Source: an uncultured Oscillospiraceae bacterium (GTDB taxonomy: Bacteria; Bacillota; Clostridia; Oscillospirales; Acutalibacteraceae). Taken from it: a stretch of 33,548 bases of DNA. The translations under genes and the position numbers were made by a program. The DNA lies in contig UQFL01000017.1 in NCBI GenBank assembly GCA_900540305.1, positions 1-33,548 of the forward strand, read 5' to 3'. This document shows positions 30,543 to 33,548 of this stretch, piece after piece (positions within the stretch are counted from its first letter, which is position 1; the number at the start of each line of letters is the position of its first letter). A model generated the notes under the pieces. That model did no database searches and was not told the DNA's origin. It saw only the letters and a program-made list of their open reading frames with translations.

Positions 30543-30575
30543 TAGAGTGATATAACTGTAAAGGAGTAAATACAT

Positions 30576-31553
30576 ATGAAGAAAACAGTTAAAAAAATAG
30601 TTGCTCTTTGTCTTGCGGCTGTACTAGTAGCATCTTTGTTTGCAGGCTGTTCTGCTCAGAAAGGCAAGTATACAATTGGTATCTGCCAGCTTACTCAGCA
30701 CGATGCGCTTGACGCTGCAACACAGGGCTTTATGGATACGCTTAAGGAAAAACTCGGCGAAGAAAATGTTGAGTTTAATCTTCAAAACGCAAGTAACGAT
30801 TCCGCTACCTGCGCAACAATTACAAACCAGTTTGTAGCAGACGGCGTAGACCTTATTATGGCAAACGCAACACCTGCACTCCAGGCGGCAATGGCTTCAA
30901 CAGGCACTATTCCGATTGTTGCAACATCAATTACGGATTACGGCACTGCTCTTGATATGGATGATTTCTCGGGCACAACAGGCATCAATGTAACAGGTTC
31001 TGCAGACCTTGCTCCCCTTGCTGAGCAGGCTTCTATGGTTAAGGAACTTTGCCCGGATGCTAAAACAGTTGGTATTCTCTACTGTTCAGCAGAGCCTAAC
31101 TCAAAGTATCAGGCAGATGTTGTTAAGCCCGAACTTGAAGCACTCGGTTTTGAAGTTAAGATTTATACCTGCGCTGACTCAAACGATATTGCAAACGCTG
31201 CAACTCAGGCTTGCTCAGAGGTTGACGCTATCTATATCCCCACTGATAATACAATCGCAAACGCTGCTTCGGCAGTAGATCAGATTGCGGCTCCTGCAGG
31301 TATTCCCGTAATCGCAGGCGAAGAGGGTATATGCGAAGGCTGCGGTGTTGCAACTCTTTCAATCAGCTATTATGACATCGGTGTTAAAGCCGGCGAAATG
31401 GCTGCTGAAATCCTTCTCAACGGCGCAGACCCTGCCACAATGGAGATTGAGTACGCAACAGACCTTACTAAGAAGTATGTTCCCGAGCGTGCAAAGGCTC
31501 TCGGTATCACAATCCCCGAGGGATACACAGCAATAGAAACAACAGAAGAATAA
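30576..31553 (+). CDS. ABC substrate-binding lipoprotein, TrpX type
   Basis: A 325-aa binding protein of the ABC_sub_bind (TrpX) family. A signal peptide with lipobox FAGC (Cys25) is followed by YTIGICQLTQHDALDAATQGF, FVADGVDLIMANATPALQAA, TVGILYCSAEPNSKYQ, AIYIPTDNTIANAASAV and GVATLSISYYDIGVKAGEMAAEIL. Members studied in Firmicutes bind tryptophan or tyrosine, and the gene order binding protein-permease-ATPase matches TrpXYZ. The exact ligand is inferred. AAGGAG precedes the ATG. It is the first gene of the operon, separated from the permease by a 109-base gap with a hairpin. Confidence 0.92.
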   Translation: MKKTVKKIVALCLAAVLVASLFAGCSAQKGKYTIGICQLTQHDALDAATQGFMDTLKEKLGEENVEFNLQNASNDSATCATITNQFVADGVDLIMANATPALQAAMASTGTIPIVATSITDYGTALDMDDFSGTTGINVTGSADLAPLAEQASMVKELCPDAKTVGILYCSAEPNSKYQADVVKPELEALGFEVKIYTCADSNDIANAATQACSEVDAIYIPTDNTIANAASAVDQIAAPAGIPVIAGEEGICEGCGVATLSISYYDIGVKAGEMAAEILLNGADPATMEIEYATDLTKKYVPERAKALGITIPEGYTAIETTEE

Positions 31554-31561
31554 TAAAATCG

Positions 31562-31592
31562 TTTTGTTAGCAACTTTACTATTTTGTTAGCA
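31562..31592 (+). repeat. Two 11-bp direct repeats
   Basis: TTTTGTTAGCA occurs at 31562-31572 and 31582-31592, exactly 20 bases apart, between the binding-protein stop and the intergenic hairpin. The function is unknown. Confidence 0.7.
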
Positions 31593-31594
31593 TT

Positions 31595-31624
31595 AAAGTC
31601 GGTGAGTTTTTACTCGCCGACTTT
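31595..31624 (+). other. Intergenic hairpin between binding protein and permease
   Basis: A 13-bp stem (31595-31607 with 31612-31624, one G-U pair) with a TTTT loop. Only a short T run ends the stem, so it is probably a 3'-end stabiliser or leaky terminator that favours the binding protein. Confidence 0.75.
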
Positions 31625-31662
31625 CTGTGCATAAAGAAAAATTTTCAGAGGAGTAATTTATT

Positions 31663-32568
31663 ATGTCATTTTTATCAGCTTTGCCCGGAGCGGCGGCGCA
31701 GGGCATCATCTGGGGCATAATGGCTGTGGGTGTTTACATAACCTATCGTGTTCTTGATGTTGCCGATTTAACAGTTGACGGCTCGCTCGGTACGGGCGGC
31801 GCTGTGCTTGTAGCCTGCCTTATGGGCGGTATGAACATTTATCTCGCAATGGTTATTGCAATGCTTGCAGGCTGTCTTGCAGGTTTTGTAACGGGTATTT
31901 TGCATACGGTATTCGGAATCCCCGCAATTCTTTCGGGTATTTTAACACAGCTTGCCTTGTATTCTATAAATCTGCGCATACTCGGCAACAAGGCAAACCA
32001 AACAATCAGCGTTTTGAATTACGATTTGGTAGTATCACTTCGTTATTTAACAAAATCAATTATTGTCGGTCTTGTAGTTGTATTTATCGTAATTGCAGTG
32101 CTCTATTGGTTCTTCGGCACAGAACTCGGCCACTCAATCAGAGCAACGGGCTGTAATCAGGCAATGGCTCGTGCAAACGGTATTAATACTAATGTAAATA
32201 AGATTATCGGTCTTGTTATTTCAAACGGACTTGTTGCTCTTGCAGGTGCTCTCCTTGCTCAGTATCAGGGCTTCGCAGATGTAAATATGGGCAGAGGCGC
32301 AATCGTTATCGGCCTTGCCGCAGTTATCATCGGCGAGGTGCTTTTCGGCAAGATTTTCAAGAACTTTGCTCTCAGACTTTGCGCTTGCGTAATCGGCGGA
32401 ATTATTTACTATGTAGTAATCACATTTGTTCTTGATCTCGGTCTCAATGCAAATGACCTCAAACTCTTCTCAGCTATTGTTGTTGCTCTCTTCCTTGGTA
32501 TTCCGTATTGGAAAAGCAAAATGGCTTCTAAAAAAGTAAAGAGAACGGGAGGTGCCGAAAATGCTTGA
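31663..32568 (+). CDS. ABC permease, TrpY type
   Basis: A 301-aa permease of the BPD_transp_2 family with about eight or nine membrane segments. Family features include LPGAAAQGIIWGIMAVGVYITYRVLDVADLTVDGS at the start, ILSGILTQLALYSINLRILG, SIRATGCNQAMARANGIN and LAQYQGFADVNMGRGAIVIGLAAVIIGEVLF. It is the membrane component for the TrpX-type binding protein. GAGGAG precedes the ATG. Its end overlaps the ATPase gene by eight bases. Confidence 0.93.
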   Translation: MSFLSALPGAAAQGIIWGIMAVGVYITYRVLDVADLTVDGSLGTGGAVLVACLMGGMNIYLAMVIAMLAGCLAGFVTGILHTVFGIPAILSGILTQLALYSINLRILGNKANQTISVLNYDLVVSLRYLTKSIIVGLVVVFIVIAVLYWFFGTELGHSIRATGCNQAMARANGINTNVNKIIGLVISNGLVALAGALLAQYQGFADVNMGRGAIVIGLAAVIIGEVLFGKIFKNFALRLCACVIGGIIYYVVITFVLDLGLNANDLKLFSAIVVALFLGIPYWKSKMASKKVKRTGGAENA

Positions 32569-33358
32569 AATCAAAGGCGTATATAAAACCTTTAACCCCG
32601 GAACGGTTAATGAAAAACACGCGTTAAACGGTATAGACCTTGTTCTCAATGAGGGCGATTTCGTAACGGTTATCGGCGGCAACGGTGCAGGAAAATCAAC
32701 AATGCTTAATATGATTGCGGGTGTTTACCCCGTAGACTGCGGTTCTATATTGATTGATGGTCAGGATGTTACAAAGCTTCCTGAGTATAAAAGAGCAAAA
32801 TACCTCGGCAGAGTTTTCCAGGACCCGATGACGGGTACTGCGGCAGATATGCAGATTATTGAAAATCTTGCACTCGCATCCCGCCGCGGAAAATTCAGAA
32901 CTCTTGCCCCCGGAGTATCTAAGAAGGAAAAAGACGAATACAGAGAACTTCTCAAATCTCTTGATCTCGGTCTTGAATCAAGACTTACTTCTAAAGTAGG
33001 ACTTTTGTCAGGCGGTCAGCGTCAGGCTATTACTCTTCTTATGGCTACTCTCAAGAAACCGAAAGTATTGCTTCTCGATGAACATACTGCCGCTCTTGAC
33101 CCGAAAACGGCTCATAAGGTTTTGAAAATCACAACTGATATTGTTGCTGAGCATAACCTCACAACCCTTATGATTACTCATAATATGAAAGACGCCATCG
33201 CTATCGGCAACAGACTTATTATGATGAACGAAGGCAAAATCATTTATGATGTTTCGGGAGAAGAAAAGAAAAAGCTCACCACCGCAGACCTTCTTGAAAA
33301 ATTCAAGATTACAAGCGGCGAGGAGCTTGATAATGACAGAATGATACTTTCTGAATAA
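32561..33358 (+). CDS. ABC ATPase, TrpZ type
   Basis: A 265-aa ATPase: Walker A GGNGAGKST (39-47), Q-loop VFQDPMTG, signature LLSGGQRQAITLLMA, Walker B VLLLDEHTAALDP (His after the catalytic Glu, typical of this family) and the switch His in LMITHNM. It powers the adjacent permease. The ATG at 32561 is chosen because GGGAGG lies eight bases upstream; a GTG nine bases earlier falls between them. It overlaps the permease gene by eight bases and is the last gene of the operon. Confidence 0.94.
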   Translation: MLEIKGVYKTFNPGTVNEKHALNGIDLVLNEGDFVTVIGGNGAGKSTMLNMIAGVYPVDCGSILIDGQDVTKLPEYKRAKYLGRVFQDPMTGTAADMQIIENLALASRRGKFRTLAPGVSKKEKDEYRELLKSLDLGLESRLTSKVGLLSGGQRQAITLLMATLKKPKVLLLDEHTAALDPKTAHKVLKITTDIVAEHNLTTLMITHNMKDAIAIGNRLIMMNEGKIIYDVSGEEKKKLTTADLLEKFKITSGEELDNDRMILSE

Positions 33359-33366
33359 AGAAAAAT

Positions 33367-33399
33367 AAACCCGTTCGGCACACTTGCCGAACGGGTTTT
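33367..33399 (+). terminator. Terminator of the transporter operon
   Basis: A perfect 14-bp stem (33367-33380 with 33385-33398) with a CACT loop, ending in a short T run and TTATTT. Confidence 0.9.
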
Positions 33400-33500
33400 G
33401 TTATTTAGAAAAAGATAAGATTGATAGATATTTTCCCTATTCACATTAAATAAAAGAGTTAAATATCATCTTTTTTAGCGAATTTTGATTGATTTAGATG

Positions 33501-33548
33501 CTGTCTCTTATACACATCTCCGAGCCCACGAGACCGAGGCTGATCTCG
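33501..33548 (+). other. Nextera adapter with index (not genomic)
   Basis: CTGTCTCTTATACACATCT (33501-33519) is the mosaic end. It is followed by the read-2 arm (33520-33534), an 8-base index CGAGGCTG (33535-33542) and ATCTCG (33543-33548), the beginning of the P7 sequence. This is adapter read-through, not genome. Confidence 0.97.

Noticed and set aside
33400..33500. A gene start at the right edge
   Set aside because: The 100 bases after the last terminator are AT-rich, without a ribosome site or open frame that can be followed before the adapter.

Overview
The window looks like a complete assembly contig from a low-GC, Gram-positive gut-type Clostridia bacterium (Bacillota; an Oscillospiraceae/Ruminococcaceae-like origin is a guess). 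The reasons are strong AGGAGG-type ribosome sites before most genes, TTGACA/TATAAT promoters with 17-bp spacers, Cys lipoproteins, and families typical of Clostridia (DUF1836, the GGGtGRT/IscU-like pair, a YesM/YesN two-component system, and DUF1934 next to argS). Both ends carry Illumina Nextera adapter, so about 26 bases at the left and 48 at the right are not genomic. I see no tRNA, rRNA, CRISPR array, insertion sequence or phage gene.

Left part (1-9.7 kb): a DUF1836 gene is followed by a minus-strand sugar-sensing unit (YesN-type response regulator, YesM-type sensor kinase with an extracellular domain, sugar-binding lipoprotein). A minus-strand galactose/glucose uptake operon follows, mglB-mglA-mglC plus a small membrane protein carrying an InlB B-repeat. 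The layout suggests a three-component sensor controlling the importer, and a sequence word is shared upstream of the regulator gene and mglB.

Middle part (9.7-24.6 kb): a MerR regulator faces a three-gene operon (iron-sulfur-type flavoprotein, cyclophilin-like lipoprotein, acetyltransferase) across a classic 19-bp-spacer MerR promoter. Then come the GGGtGRT / IscU-like scaffold operon, a solitary PqqD-like gene, an EamA transporter, and a plus-strand four-gene unit (HAD phosphatase, methyltransferase, carbon-nitrogen hydrolase, zinc phospholipase-C-fold protein). Next are a PI-PLC-like gene back-to-back with a beta-rich protein/PHP metallohydrolase pair, and a minus-strand DUF1934-argS-radical SAM operon.

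Right part (24.7-33.4 kb), all plus strand: an unrecognised 281-aa protein, serC-serA (serine synthesis), an HMGL-fold aldolase of unknown substrate behind a perfect inverted repeat, a DAHP synthase (entry to aromatic amino acids), and a TrpXYZ-type ABC importer whose promoter lies inside the preceding terminator. Serine, chorismate and an aromatic-amino-acid importer together suggest an amino-acid supply neighbourhood. Most transcription units end in clear hairpin terminators, several of them bidirectional between convergent genes.
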